DNA of 64,000 nucleotides from Symsagittifera roscoffensis (lineage: Eukaryota; Xenacoelomorpha; Acoela; Convolutidae): NCBI RefSeq assembly GCF_963678635.1, contig NC_087062.1:20201789-20265788 (forward strand). The letters run 5' to 3'. The translations under genes and the position numbers were made by a program. Shown one piece after another: positions 37,655 to 51,700 of this stretch (positions are counted from its first letter, which is position 1; the number at the start of each line of letters is the position of its first letter). The notes under the pieces were generated by a model. It did not search any database. It was not told the DNA's origin and saw only the letters and a program-made list of their open reading frames with translations.

Positions 37655-37945
37655 TAATGGACGGTCATTACGCTTGCGGCGATTAGCAAGCGTTATCAAA
37701 TCGGAGTGTAGACTTTTTTCTTGTTAACAACTAGTTTAACAAAATGTTTGATTCACTTGACATGCTCAATGCTCTTCACCTGACATGCTCTTCAGCGGGA
37801 ATGCTAAATTTCATGAAAATTCAAACTTAACTACTGGCTGGGTACAAGTTACTACAGGGTAGTTTCAGGGGGACTTGAAAAAGTTTTCGGCTCAACTGGT
37901 GTCTGCACGAAGGTTTTCAGCCTTGTTTTCGCTCGTAAGTTGTGT
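37655..37945 (+). repeat. Diverged interspersed repeat, copy 1
   Basis: Shares an ordered series of words with 38175-38415: TTACGCTTGC, AGCAAGCGTT, CAACTAGTT, GACATGCTCAAT, GGGTAC, TAGTTTCAG and CAACTGGTGTCTGC. The copies are well diverged and carry no ORF. Confidence 0.6.
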
Positions 37946-38174
37946 CCAGTTGATTCGTTTTTTTTTTTCAAAAATATGAGATAATACCTGCATTTTAATA
38001 TGCTCAAAAACAGGGACGCTTTCTTGAATTGAAGTGTCGGGCTATAGTTTATATGCTCATTTTTAATACTTTCTAACCATTTAAGACAAAGAAAATTTTC
38101 AATCGAAAAAACTTGTGCAAAACCATGGATGGTAACTTAATAAGTTGCCTGAAAAATCTAAATAAAATTCATTT

Positions 38175-38415
38175 ATTACGCTTGCGATTAGCAAGCGTTG
38201 TCAAATCAGAATGTAGACCTTTCGGGTTAGCAACTAGTTGAACAAAATCAGTTTAATCACTTACGATACTGACATGCTCAATTTCTTGAAGTTTCAATTT
38301 TAATTACTGGGTGGGTACTAGTTACTAGAACGTAGTTTCAGCGGGAATCAGCTTCTTCGACTCAACTGGTGTCTGCTCAAAATTGTCGGCCTTGTTTCGT
38401 AAAGTTTGTCCAGTT
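38175..38415 (+). repeat. Diverged interspersed repeat, copy 2
   Basis: Second copy of the repeat at 37655-37945, about 500 bases downstream in the same orientation. A further weak match to its last part (GGCTCAACAGGGTTTCTGGCTC) lies near 45160. Confidence 0.6.
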
Positions 38416-39112
38416 GCTTATTTGATATTCAAATGTTTTGCTTGGCTTGTTTGCATAGAATTCATGTTTGGTAAAATTAGGTATTATGAAACTGTACAGG
38501 ATTGTGTTTTTTATTTTATTTGGAAAATTTTATCACTTTTTGCGAAAAATTCAGTTTTTTTTCCTCCAAATCTCATCCATTGTTTTTGAAAAAAGGTTAT
38601 CCATAGGAAAATTGCCTACACACTTGTGTGTCCGCATTCTGCACTAGTCTCTTTTTATTTTATCCTTTGTCTACAGCGTTCGAAAAAGTGGAAATATTTG
38701 ACCGATATTTTCAATTTTTTTTTCGGTTTCTCAAAAACTGACCTACCACTCTGAACTCTTGGCTTCAATTTTAAAAATCTAATTGAAAAGCTTCCGTCCA
38801 TAAACGGTTTTGCCCAATTTTTTTAACACAACTTGGAATAGTCAAGTTTTTGATTTTTTCTTAACGTTTGTTGAATCTGTTTTAAATTTTTCTCAAAAAC
38901 TAACCTCACAAACCTGAGGTTTTGGGTTGATTGGAGATAACTGTTATTGGGAAGCTCCCCTGCATTAGCAAAGCACAGACATTTTTTGGCATAAGCAGGG
39001 CACGCGCATTAGCAAGGCACACGATCTTCCTCAAGAAAATCTTTTTTTTTTAAATGTTTGGGCGTTTTTTTTCTATTTAATGAATTTAACCAAAAAATAC
39101 CCTCTGATATTT

Positions 39113-39258
39113 GAGGTTTTATGTTCAATTCAAAAAACGGGTTTTGTGAAGCTCATTTGCATACTTTGGATTAGGTATGCCCTTTGCATACTTTGTGGTT
39201 TTACGTTCAATTCAAAAAACGGGTTTTGGGAAGCTCCTTTGCATACTTTGGATAAGGT
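39113..39258 (+). repeat. Tandem duplication of a ~75-bp unit
   Basis: Two adjacent units share GGTTTTAYGTTCAATTCAAA, then AAACGGGTTTTGKGAAGCTC and TTTGCATACTTTGGAT. The short frames at 39080-39271 and 39177-39428 arise from this duplication. Confidence 0.7.
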
Positions 39259-41039
39259 TTGGATTATTTGACCGTTTTTTCAAACTTTTTGACTTTTATC
39301 GAGAACTACCCGGCCTTACTTATGTTTTTGGGTTCAATCGAAATAACAGATTGGGTGAATATCTTAAAAAAGCAAACTCATATGATTCTCGGAAATTTAA
39401 ACTCTCTGATTTGTTAACCGTTTTTTAGACTTTTCTCGATAATTATCCTGCCAACTTTGATGTAGTTTAATCGACCCAACAGATTGTTGAAAGCTTACCT
39501 TTATAATTTGCTACGCTCAGTTTTTTTGTAATTTAAACAAATAGAAGTTTTGAAAATTGAAATTTTTTTTAAAAATTGTTTTAGTCGATTCGAAAATTAC
39601 TGTGCCAATTCTCAGGATAGTCTTCAATCGAGAAACCCGATTTTGCGAATTTTCTCTACATTACCGGCCACGACCTGCGTTTAGCAGAAAAAAAACCAGT
39701 TTCGGAAAGTCCAGTGTTTGAATTTTGACTGTGTCTGAGAAACTTTTTGAATGTTCTTAAAAACTAACCTATCACATCTGAGATGAAAATTTCAGTCGAA
39801 AGAAGCGGTTGCGCATTTTGTCACGAATCAGTATAACAAATTGAAAAATCATCAAATACTTTTAATGTAGTCTTGGTCTTTTCGACTAATTTTCAGTATA
39901 TTCACCAATAAATAAGTTTTTGAAAGCTTTTTGTCTCTGTTTTTGTTTCGACCACTGAAAATGTGGAGGCGTTTTGTCTTGTGGTCTATTTAAGTTTCTT
40001 TTACTTTTTCGCCCGCGTAAAATTTGGCCCAACAATTAATAATCAGAATGGGTTTATTGTTTTACGATTAGAAAAATTTCTTACTGTCAGATTGAGTGAG
40101 TGTATTATCAAAGGAGAAGCAGCAAATAATTAAGCCGAGAAAATTTAGTTTACTGCTGGAAAAATAGCTCCGATGGTTCATTTAGCGCTTCATCGCAACA
40201 AAGTTTTTTGAAAATTATTAATTCATTTTTTATCACTTTCTTAGAAAGTTTCTTTCTCAATCACTGCTGTTGCTCACACATGCTCAATTTGTTGAAAGTA
40301 CAAATCATTTTACTTCTTCATTTGAGGTATTAATTAATTTTTTCAATATACTTATGGAAAAAGTCGTTTTTTTCCGATTTTTGGTTTTCGTCCTAATTTT
40401 TATCGGTTGATCTTCCGTTTTTTTTCGAATAGAATTTTTATTACCTGGTGCGCTTTTTAGGCAGTTTCTTTCCGAAGATCAGGTTTTTGTTTTCGATTCA
40501 AACAGTTTAGACTAAAATTGAAAACTGTTCTGTAGTTTCTAAATTTACCATCTCTTATTTTGATTTATTTTTTGGTTAAAGGGGGGGGTCCGATTTTTGT
40601 TACATTGGCTTAGTCAACTTGAATTGCGTATATTCACTAGCAACTTTTTTGAAATATTTTGCCTGTTTCAGTTGGGATGGGTGGATGGGTCGTAAAAAAA
40701 TTTGATTTTGTAAACGTTATAGATAGGAAATTTTTTATGACTACAGTTTCATTTTTGGCTTAGCAAAAGTCGACTCAAATTTTTTGCACCATTTTTGCTC
40801 GGTCATTGATTCTCAATGCTTGCTTAGGTTGTTAATGAGTCTCATCGGAGACAAAGGTCTGAAATTTTGACTTTTTTCTGTTCAGCATCTTGTAATGCGA
40901 AGCTTATCTTTGAGATCAGCAAGGGTATTGCAATCGGGTACTAGACTTTTTCCCCCCATAAAAAACATTGTTCGCAGAATGGTCGAAATTTATAACGGTA
41001 AATTTAGGTTCAGTTCATAATTTTCTGGTGTCTCCAGCA

Positions 41040-41250
41040 TATTTAGTCTAGAGGTAGCTAGCTAATAAGCTTACAGTTTTTTGAAACGGGTTCAAATCTG
41101 TCAGTGAGAGTTTTTTTTGAACTGGAAATAAAATTCGTTTCGAAAAAAATTGTCGACTTTTTGTTTGCCTGCTTATTTTTTGTCGGCTTAGCTGCCACAT
41201 CCTAGAACAGTATTTTCTATGTGCGCCTTTAATATTGTAGTTGCACATAG
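41040..41250 (+). repeat. tRNA-derived SINE-like copy 1
   Basis: TAGTCTAGAGG at 41044-41054 matches the RNA polymerase III A box, and GGGTTCAAATCTG at 41088-41100 resembles a B box. A shared tail follows: a T-run, AATAAAA, then CTGCTTATTTTTTGTCGGCT and TAGCTGCCACATC. The same tail follows the copy at 43055. Confidence 0.55.
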
Positions 41251-42624
41251 CGTTTTTTTTTTTCGCTTTTTGTTTTTAATACCGTTTTTAATTGACTACT
41301 TTTCGTTTTTGCTTTTTTTGCTCAAAAATTTTATTCTGCCCAAAAGATTTCGGCTTATATTTTGATTGCCTAGTGACCTGATTTTGAGTCATTTCAAGGG
41401 ACAGATATTTTTTATGCTCCCCTCTGGGTACCACAAACTTTTCAGCCATAGATTGATTTTTTGTCGGCTGAATTATTTCGTCTTAATTTTTGTCGGCTTA
41501 CTGGCCAGATATTGTTTTTCTGTAATTTGAGAGATGAAGAGTTGAAGTAGAAGTAAATATAGTTCTTGGTTGACTGTCTTGTATTTTTGTCAATTCTAAA
41601 AATAAAAACAAAAAAAAAGTTTGAAGTGAAAAAATTATATTTTGCATTCAACTTTCAATGCAAAATATAATTTTGTTTTTTGGATGCTAGGTTTCTGGTT
41701 TGTTTTTTTTCTAAATATGAAGTGCGTGGATATAGTTTTAGTTTTAATTCTTTGGTGAGTTGTAGCGTTAAGCAAATTGATTTAAAATCGAGTCAAGTTG
41801 TTGGCATAGCGAATTGTTTTCATATGTCTTTTTTTTCGAAAAATTGCACTAATTTGGATCAGTTTCTTAAGTTTCTCTACGGGAATTTTTGTATGTTTTT
41901 TTGTTATCGTTTTTGATTTTGTAATCCAGCTCTCGTAACTTTGCGTACCAAGTTTATGTTTGATAAATTTGATGCAATTGGTTTGTCTTATAACTTTTTT
42001 GGAATTTGAGGTTTTCTGCACAAAATGTTTGACGCTTGAAAATTCATTTTTTTAAGTTTTGCTTTTATTTTTACGTTTATTTATAGCAAAAGTTCTTACG
42101 AAAAGTTTTAGAATTTTTTTAAAGATATGCATGTTGTTCGGTTGCAAGATTTTAAGGAAAGTGTTTGAGTACACTTAGGATCTCTTAGATCTCGATTGTT
42201 TACCAATACTTTTTGTCATGAGAAAGAAATGAATTGAGTTTGTGCAGCCCGAATTCTTTGTATTTTATAGTTGAATTGTTTTTTAAATACTTTGATTTCT
42301 TAATTTTTCAGCCTACTGTTTTATCAACAGAACTTAAGTTTTTCACTTTTCTTTTGAGACACATCTGTTAGCTTTTAGCTGTTTATTTTGCATCGCAACT
42401 AGTGCGAAGCTCAGCTTTGCCTCTCTGTTTAATTGTATTGCGAGTTTTGCGAAGGAAGCTCCGCTTGGCCTTTAAGAAACAATAACAGTTGTAATCTGAA
42501 AAAATTTAGTCAAATATATTTATCGAAGTTCGCAAGTTGAAAATGTTCACAAGTTTTCAATCGTTTTTTTTTAGTTTCCTTAGTTCTTGTAGATTTTTCG
42601 ATTTTTTTTAATGTTGCCAATGTG

Positions 42625-42880
42625 CACTCTCCCTAGCGTTTCTTAGCGTCTCCGGTACACTTAACTTGGAAGTTTCGAATACGCCTGGGACGGCAAATGT
42701 CCTCGTTCGAATATGACCTAGACCTGTTTTTTTTTTCAATTGAAAAAATTTCTGTTTCAAATAAAGTGTTCTGACTATTTTTGTCAGCTTATGTTTTTTG
42801 GAGTAGTTATCACATCGTATTATCATTGTGAAAACAAGGGTTTTGCAACCGGCTAGTGTTAATCATTTTTTGCTGTACGC
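42625..42880 (+). repeat. tRNA-derived SINE-like copy 2
   Basis: Shares CTTAGCGTCTCCG at its start with copy 3, a B-box-like CGTTCGAATATGACC, the T-run, TTTCAAATAAA, and TCAGCTTATGTTTTTTGG. The A box is not recognisable. Confidence 0.45.
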
Positions 42881-43054
42881 AATTTCTATTGTAGTTGCTT
42901 TAGTTTTTTGACTTACTCCTGCGATTCGTAATTTTACTGTTTAGCCTTGCAATCAGCAAGAATATAGCAACCGGGTATTAGATACTTTTCCCGTAAACAA
43001 ATTAGTTCGCTAGGTTCATCTGGTTTCATCTCCTGGTTGTACCACCTTGGCTCA

Positions 43055-43300
43055 TAATGAACTCGAATTTCTTAGCGTCTCCGTCACTCTTAGTTTTGAG
43101 CTAACGCTAGGTCCCGGGTTCGAACCTGACCAGGATCTGTTTTTTTTTCGTACCGGGAAATAATTCAATTGTTTCAAATAAAACTTTCGGCCGATTATTT
43201 GTCTGCTTATGTTTTTTCGGCTTAGCTGTCACATCTTAGCATCGTTTTTATGCTGTTCGCAATTTTCATTGTAGTTGCTGTGTTTTGGTTGTTTCCTGCA
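43055..43300 (+). repeat. tRNA-derived SINE-like copy 3
   Basis: GGGTTCGAACC at 43116-43126 is a good B box. It is preceded by the TTAGCGTCTCCG head and followed by the T-run, TTTCAAATAAAAC and the tail CTGCTTATGTTTTTTCGGCT. Confidence 0.55.
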
Positions 43301-44526
43301 ATTTGGAATGTCACTTACTTTGACTTCGTATTCCTTTTTTTTTAATTTCGCTTAAAGATTTTTTTCGGGCCAAATTAATTCGGCAGCCATTTTATCGTCT
43401 TAGTGACCTAGTTTTGAGTTGTTGCATGGGAAACAAATTTTTTATGCTCTTCGCCGGATTGCAAAAAAAAGCTAAACGTCTTAAAATAGAAAAACAAATT
43501 TTGGAAAAAAACTTGCCTCAACTATTTGCATTTCAGATTGATATTCAGCGGGCTTCTCAAAATTGGCGAACGCTCAATTTCAATGATGAACAATTTTGCT
43601 TGAAAGCCGATAGACGAATTATATAAATCTTTTGAAGGACTTCTTTAATCGCGGATTTCATTATCTAAATTTGAAAAGATTAAATTTTTTCTGCTAACTA
43701 AAAGTGAACAGTGATTTTGTGTCCGGGAAATTTTGTGCTACTTGCATGGCAACAGTTACTGTTTTTGTCTCGAAGAATACGAAGGAACTATGACGTAGGG
43801 TTCGTTTTTTGAATTTTTTCAGCCAATTTTAACTACCTCAAAGAGAGCTTGTTGGGGACCAAGTGTGGTATGGTATAAAAGCCTATTGACCCGTACTCCG
43901 ATTCTTAAAAATTAAATAGTTGGTCTGTGACGAAAAAACTAGTCTGAACAGTTTTGATTTTGAGACTATTTTCTGGACAACTTAGACTAAATTTGATGAA
44001 AAGCTGACCTCCCAACCCTACTTTTACTTAAATTTCAATATAAACAAAGACTACGGCTTTTTCTAGCTTATTTAATCAAATTCAATCGCGCTTTCTAAAA
44101 AAAATAACATCAATTATAGATAAAAATAGCAAAAAAATGCAGAATTGCACTTCAAACAGCTATCCTTGATCTTCCGATGAGGCAAGGAACTTTGTATTCG
44201 GGTCATTTTCTTCAGCCAAACTTGACTCCCTTAATAAATCTCTCAGGGGGTCAATTGACATGATATTAGAGCCTTTTTAATTGTGATTCGTATTTCAGAT
44301 AGAAAACTCAAAAAATTATCTCAGTGCCGAGAAGCAGTGATCTTACTTTCTTTTCGTTTTTTTTTAGAATAAATTAGGCGATATTTGCTGAGAGTCTGAC
44401 CCCACAAGTTAATTTTTCAAGAAAATTATATTTTTTTAGCTATTGTTATTTCTTATTCTTGTAGTTTTCACCTAGTGCAGTTGTTCTTTACTAGTTAGTT
44501 GCCTCTGTAGATACCGTGTTGACTAA

Positions 44527-44883
44527 GTGGCGTGCGCAGAAATTTTTTTAGAGGGTGGGGGGGTGCGGCTTTCGAGAAAAAAATGAAAATGATGTCGACT
44601 TTTTTTTGATTTTCCGCGCTTTCTGAAAACACTCTAAGAATCCTATTTTGTCAGAATTATTCTGAGACGCAGGCAAATTTTTCAAAAAAACAGACCACAA
44701 AAGGCGTTTTTAGTCATTTTTTGAACATTTTGACCAAACCTTAAGGCGTCTTTAAAAAAGTTTTGATGTTGGTCGACCAAAAATGGATCTGGTAAGTTAT
44801 GCCAAGGGGGGCTTTGGAAAAATTTGGCAACCAGAATTGGGGGAGGGGGTGCGGTCACCCCGTCCCCCCTCGACACGCTACTG
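44527..44883. mobile_element. MITE-like element with AGTGGCGTG ends
   Basis: Starts AGTGGCGTGCGCAGAAATTT and ends with the inverse-like CGACACGCTACTGG, with G-rich and C-rich subtermini. The interior contains GACGCAGGCAAATTTTTCAAAA, related to the GCGGATCTAGG-type MITEs. No target duplication was found. Confidence 0.5.
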
Positions 44884-45796
44884 GCTATAATTATTGTTCA
44901 CTCTTGTGATCAGCGAGGGTGGTGCAATCGGGTACAGGGCTGTTTTCCCCGGAAATAACGTTATTTACGGAATGGTCCAAATTAGATATGATAAACTTAT
45001 TCATATACCAACTTTATAGAGCTGTTCCTGGCCCCTTCTGTTGATAAGGCTACACAGCCAATTTTTGAGCATGTCAGTATTTTAAATATCCGTTTGATTT
45101 GAAATTTGTTTACTGAAGGAGAGTGGGACTTGAAAATTTATTGATCTTCAAGTCTGTTTTTGGCTCAACAGGGTTTCTGGCTCACGTAATTTCGATTTTG
45201 TTACCGCTTGGTAAGTTACTCTTTTTGTTATTCTTTTTGTCTCCAATACTTATCTCACCCTCTATTGTGTTGGCTTCTTTTTTTTTCAAAATTAGCTCCA
45301 TTCATTTAGATATATCTAGTGATTTCGACATGTTCGAAATTGTTCTGATTTTTTTTACTTAGCGGCTTCCCTGTATTGTACCGTAAGTGGTGCAAAAGCT
45401 CCGCATGGCCTCTGTGTGAACGTTGGCATAACTGATTGTATCTTTTTTGGTTTTACGCTGTACTTAAGTTTTTGTGTTCATTGAAGAGTTCTGTAAGTAA
45501 GTCGTTAATGCTCCGTGGTCACTTTTGCTATAAAACCCCATAAATATTCAAGCAAATACCTAAATTATCTTTTGTTCGGATAAAATTTTTTCAACTGGCA
45601 GTAGAAGAAGACGAATGTCTTTTCCTAATATAAGACATCATGAGACATCATTTGTGAGACATCATTTGTGAAAATGAAAAATTGGTTGCCAGCTGAGGCA
45701 CTCATTCTTTAAAACTTTAATAAACGATAAATTTCATTTCTAAATGCTATGTTGCAAAAATTGCACTTTCAAGAAGTTTGAGATAGATCTGAGCTG

Positions 45797-48700
45797 TCAG
45801 GTGTGATTACTGTTGTTACGTTCAATCCAAGCAGTGATCTGGTTGTTGTTGCCAGGTAAAATGGAGGAGTCGTCTGATATCTGAAATCATAAATGTCAAA
45901 GTCATAACCAAAAAAGCCGAGGTATTTTTTAGAGTTGTTCAAGTGTTAAGTTTTATAGTGGCTCCTTCGGTGTTATTAGTAAACATCGAGTAGAACGGCT
46001 GACCTATGCAGTTACTGAACATTTTTGTAACTTTACTGACCTCTTCCTTGACCTGCCCGAACTCGGTGTCTGTGGCCTTGAACAAGTACTTGCACTCCGC
46101 CAAGTCAACTGTGTACTTTTTGAAGTCAGCCAAGGTCACATTGGCCACGCTGAAAGTATGAACAATGGAAAAGAATTTATCATAAGTAAAGTATGACTTA
46201 ATGGCATCACTTGTAAACAATCAGTTTCTCACGTAGAGAAACCACACTAAATGGGTTCCAAAATTTCCTACCTGAACCAACTACAGACGCGGTGGCGGTC
46301 TAAAATTAATACTACAAACAGGTATGTTAAGAATGGATAGTGGGGGAGAGGAGGGGGGGGGGGGGGGTGAATGTGTGACGTGAGGGTGTTGAACGCGATT
46401 TTTCAGATATAGATTTGAACAATTATTTTTGAGTCTCTGAAGTAGTAAAAAGAAGGATGAACTACTGGAGGGTACCTCTTTGGAATGACTGTGATGCATG
46501 GGGTAGTCTGATTGTCGGTGTAATAGAACACTTGCGTCTGCTGTTGGTTCTTACTCCTGTGAATTCCGCCCGTGTCCTTGAACGTATACTCCGACGCAGA
46601 CTTTCTCACCATGGCACCGATTTGCCCCCCACCTTTAGACGTCGAACAGGAAGCGGGGGTGGGGTTGTTCTGGCTCTCTGATCCCTGAGGTCTGGTACGG
46701 AATTTGCTCCTTGCAACAACTTCAATGGGACTGTTGTCCTCTCCCGATTCACCGTCAGTTGTTGTCTTAATTAAAACGAGATTTACAATATTGTAAGACA
46801 TTTCAAATTTTCATCCATTTCTGCTGACATTTTTATTTTAAAGTAGGAGAGAAGTGTTTGCGTTTTGAAAATGAAATAGACGAAATAAAGCACTTCTAAT
46901 GAATGAAAAGTATCGTTTGAAAAATATTTAAGTGGTGGTCTTGAAAGTTCCCAGTTAAAATCATTTTTTCAAGACTGTTTTTCTGGTTCTACCGTTGTTT
47001 TAGATGTTCCAGTGATGTTTTTGAGACTGTTGAGTTTATCCACCAGACTCTCCAAACTTTGTTCTATTGCCTCCAGTGATTGGAACTCTGGATCATCCTG
47101 TCCAAAGTTCTTTTTCATGTCCAGAACTGCACTGGATATCATCCGGTACTCTTCAGATCCAGCCACGTTAAATAATTTCGAGGATGGTTCTAGATTTTCT
47201 GGGTCCAAGTTGTCCAGACATTTCTGAAGTTCCTTGCCTCTGTCGGAAGGTGCCTTTGACCGACTGGAAGGAGACCTGGCGCTCTTGTGACGTCTTCGTG
47301 GACGCTCATTTGCACCCTAATTCGCAAATGTCTTAATAGTTCTGATGGCTCATAATTCTTCATTTTCTCAATTTATTTTCTCGACTCAACATCTTTCAAC
47401 ATTATAAGCAGATTATTTTATGTGATTGATCTCTTTAAGTGATCGAAAAAAGTCAGTTAAATATCTGGGAGACAAAAAAAATCCGGTTTTGATTTAATTG
47501 TCGTTTTTGGTTAGAATGTGGCTACAAACGCAATGTTTCATGGTGGTATCTAAAAAATATCCGACAATGTTTGACTCGAGTGTTGTTCGCACCGTTGATT
47601 TGGTTTTGAGGGCTTTGTTCAGCCGATGTTGCAGTTCGTCCACCTCTCTCTGGTAGTGTGCAACCGACAGGGACCTTCTCTCATTCTCTCGCTCCAAGTT
47701 AGCCTTCAAAGACACAATTAGTTGATAGCTTATAATCAATGTATTATAATCGATTATATTTGATTTCAAAAAGAGATTATAATCGATTATTAATTGATTA
47801 AAATCATTTTTTTTTCTCAGTTTTTGTACGACTGGTACTAAAATCATATTATAATCAATTATTTACGCTTGAAACTGGATGCGGGTACGTTCAATAATTA
47901 CAATGCTGCTGATTTTGAAGAGAAATTGCTTAATACTGACCTATGGAATGTTTTCGGTCTTTTAGTTTAGTCTTTTTGTTATTTTTTTTGGTATGCCTAT
48001 GTTCTCCTAATCAAAGTCCTCTCTTCAGTTAGATTGTATTACCTTGTGTTCTTCAGCATCCCTGAGTCTGTTCTGGTACTCTGCCAGTGCCTTCCGCTTC
48101 TGCTCCAGAGACTTGTCTTTGTGTGCCAGCTTTCTCTGAAACAATTTTGAAATTGAGCATTTAGTTTGCGAATATTTTCATGTATCCTAAGCATAGTTCA
48201 CCAGAAGCAATTATCTAGAAACTGCGTATTGAAAACACTTCAAGTATCATATTACGGAATGCTTGCTCGTCAATGTGCATTTCCCATTCAATTTTCCTTT
48301 TTCATACATTTCCTATTCTGTGTTGTCCAGTTTCCGTCCTTAGAAGTTACGGAATCTTCATGAAAACTTTTCTTTGAGGCCTTCAACTGTTAAACTATGG
48401 CCGTCTGGTTGATGAAGCTGAATGAACAAAGAGGGAAAGACAATTTTTGTTCGAACTTTTGAGTTTTCTTTGTTAATTGTAATAGAACTAAATTTGTACA
48501 GTTCAAAAAATTTTGTCAATGTAGACAGATAGCGGCACTCACATTGAGTTCGCGGACTTGTATGTCCTGTTGGTCTAGTCGCTTCTGCATCTCAATCATC
48601 TGGGACTGGGTCTCCTGCTGCAGTCTCTGCAATGTCACATAGTCCCCCTGCACACTCCTACACACACTCTCCGCCTCCACCACCCGAGACTCCAGCTGCT

Positions 48701-51700
48701 TCTACAACAGATTCAAACGTGTGCATTTATTCACAGTTATAATAGTAAAGATAGATCAAAGAGACATGTAGCAGGAGTCCCGATTTCAGACGAGGTTTTC
48801 TCAAAAAGTTGCCTTTGCGACAAATCAATTTTAGTTAAAATAGGGTCTTAATGGTTTTTCGGCTGAACTGGGTAAACTTTTTTTCAAAAAGTTTATTGAA
48901 CGCCAATTTAGAAGGAAGAGTAAACAACGTACTGTACTTGATTGGAGTGAATACTTAATTTTCAGGACTAGCATGAGTAGGTTCGAAACTCATGTTTTTT
49001 TGGGACTTGTTTGAACGATACTCCTCACTTCTGGAGCAAAATGATTCATTCTCTACTTGAAACTAGAAACAGTGGCATTAAATGTGCATAAAGTAATCAA
49101 GTTTTCTTAAAATCGGGAACTAGACTTTTTCTCGTAAACAACTTCTCTTACAAAAATGTAACTTATAAAATGATCTGGCGTTAATATTGGACCTTAACGA
49201 ACGCAAGGTTCCTTCCCCTCTGGTCTAAAGGTAACGCGATTGCCTTTGAACCCTAGGGCCGGGCCTCAAGTCCCGGCTGGACTTTTTCAGTATGTATGAA
49301 ATTGAATTTTTTGTGCTTCATGAAATTTTCATTCTAGTTGCAAGTGTTGTAGTTTTACTCCTGAAAATCGTAAGTTTAGTAACTATTTTTTTTTGTTTCG
49401 CTTAAAAGCTTTTTTCGGTCTGAATATTTTTCGCTCATGTTTTATAAGTTTAGTCAATTTAATTGGTGTCGTTTAATGAACAAATTGAAGTTATAAAGTT
49501 TTTAAATTAAATGCTCAGGTCGGTTGTGCTGTAAAAGTTCATAGTTTTAAAACTTAATCACTCAAAATTTTTTGATGAAAACAATTTATTCTTGTATTTT
49601 TTTTTGTTTTCGGCTCAGTGGGCGTGCACCCACGTCTTGTCGGCTTAGTGGCCGCTCGGTAAATACTAAAGATAACCTAATGCTGGTGGGTGAGTTGCTC
49701 GACTGTTTTTCTTACTTTGTGTTTTTTTTTTCGTCTTAGCTATGTCTGGCTCGTTTTATGTTTGCTAACTTGCAATGCTACGACTTGCGGTGTATCGCAT
49801 GTGATGCGACGCTCCGCTTCATCTCTGTTAAAAAGAGTAAATTGTGACTCTGTTATTTTCCTGCTAACAAGTTTTTCAAATCTCAAAGACTATTTCACAT
49901 CAGTTAAGCAGCTCAACAGTTTTGGATAAATATCTAAATCCAACTAAGAATGCACGAAAGATTTTTTATACTAACCTTGGCACTCTGCATGTTGTACCAC
50001 TCTTGTTTGCTGCTGTACAATTCAGTCCTCAACTGATTCAGAAGCACCTCATTATTGGCTGCCATCTGTTTCTGCGAACTGCTCCCTCCCCCACCTTTGC
50101 CTAGAATATTGCCCGCGTTCTTCTCGTGGGACTGGGATCTCTTCCTGGCTTTGAATGTGGACCTCCCGTTGCTCTGACTCCCTTTGCCTTGGTTGGTTGA
50201 AGATGTCTGGTGTCCCGATGAGTTTCCACAGCTGCTAGCCTCTGTTTCGTCTCCTGTTTCGCTCTCTCCGTCCGGAGGTTGGCTCAGAATAAGCTGAAGA
50301 CGAATTTTTTTTTGATTAGTCGAAAACAAGTTTTTTTCTCATATTTTTCCATCACCCCCCCCCCCGGAAAAGGCCTTAACCTCAGCATCTCAAAAGCGTT
50401 GATTCCGACTTTTGACCGTTCACTCGATCACACATAAAATGTCCTAAAATGTATTTTTGGTTCTGATCATTAGCTGTCTTACCATCTCTTGTAACTGCGT
50501 GAGGATCTTGCGCGTGTTCACGTCCTCTCCTCCCATTCCAGCGCTGCCAGAAGTATCTACACTTCGTGACGTCATCACTACCCCTTGCTGACTCATCATT
50601 GAATCTTGAACAATTTTTTAATTGAATTTAGTTTTCAAACCAAAGCTTTTGATTATTTATTGCTTTTTCTTCATTTGGAAAAGCTAATGAAAAAATGTTT
50701 TTTTTACCGTGAGCTTGTAGGTACTCCAGAGTTACTCTGAGAGTGTTGAGGTCTGATTTGGTCAAATGAAGACGCTGCTCTGACTGCGAGGGAGGACCCA
50801 GAGATCTGAAAACATACAAACTATATGACATACTTTTCTGAATTTCTCAAAGATAAGAAACATTTTGTTTTTAGTATCATTTTAAAGTTTTGTGATGGAA
50901 ATTAAAAATACGTACGGAGCTGATTCGACCAAGGACTGCTCGTCGTTGTTTCTCAATTGGCTCATGTTCAAGTTTACCATCGCATGTCCATTGGGGTTTG
51001 GTAGTGGTGTGGGTGCATTAGAAGCACTCCTATGTGGGGGTAACTGTCTGTTCATTTGGTGAGAATGAAGACTATTAGGATGCTGTGACATGGACAAAGG
51101 ATGATGGTTTTGGTTCTGGTGATTTTGAACGAAGAATGATGTGGTGCTCATACGACTGGGTGTGGGTGGGGGTTGTCTGTTTGAGGGGGAGGGATCTCCG
51201 CTTTCGACTATGGACTGCAGGTGTGGCGAAAATTGCGAGGTACTTGAGGTAGTTGATAACTAAAATTGAAACGGCAGAGTAAAGTGTAGATTCAATCAAG
51301 CTTCTAAAGTTGAAAGAGTAAAGTTTTTTGAAAAATCATTGAAACAAATCAGAAAACCGACTCGAATATTTTTTTTGCGAATAAGGTTTTCTTTTTCAGA
51401 CCTTTTTTTACAACTGTTGTTATCATATTTCAAATGTGTTTCGTTGCCAATAATTCTACTTATAAGTCCAACAGAAGTCTGCAAAAGTAAGTGAAGCCTA
51501 ATTTTTTCGCATGAAGCCATTCTGGTAAGTAGAGAGAAACTAACTTGATAATCTGGTGCTGAAAACTTCTGATGATTAATATCTGTAACCTGGGCAAAAA
51601 TCTGGTTTGAGGTTGGGTCAATCATGAAATTAGCAGGGGTGCTAGTTCCACTCTGGGCATTCGAGGTTACCACGTGACTTTGGTTCTGATGGGACTGTCT

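Larger units (their letters stand above)
35819..45796. other. Ten-kilobase gene-poor, repeat-rich region
   Basis: No exon series or long protein-like frame is seen on either strand. The region is built from old interspersed repeats: a tRNA-like relic, MITEs with GCGGATCTAGG ends, a SINE-like family, a ~250-bp pair at 37655-37945/38175-38415, and AT-rich filler. The frames at 36075-36557 and 43414-43626 lie in this repeat DNA and do not look like genes. Confidence 0.6.

Noticed and set aside
43116-43126. A functional tRNA gene around a good B box
   Set aside because: No acceptor stem, anticodon arm or matching A box at the right spacing; it belongs to the SINE-like family.
46281-46499. - strand and + strand ORFs around Dixin exon 13
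   Set aside because: They are intron sequence or wrong-frame readings of the true exon.
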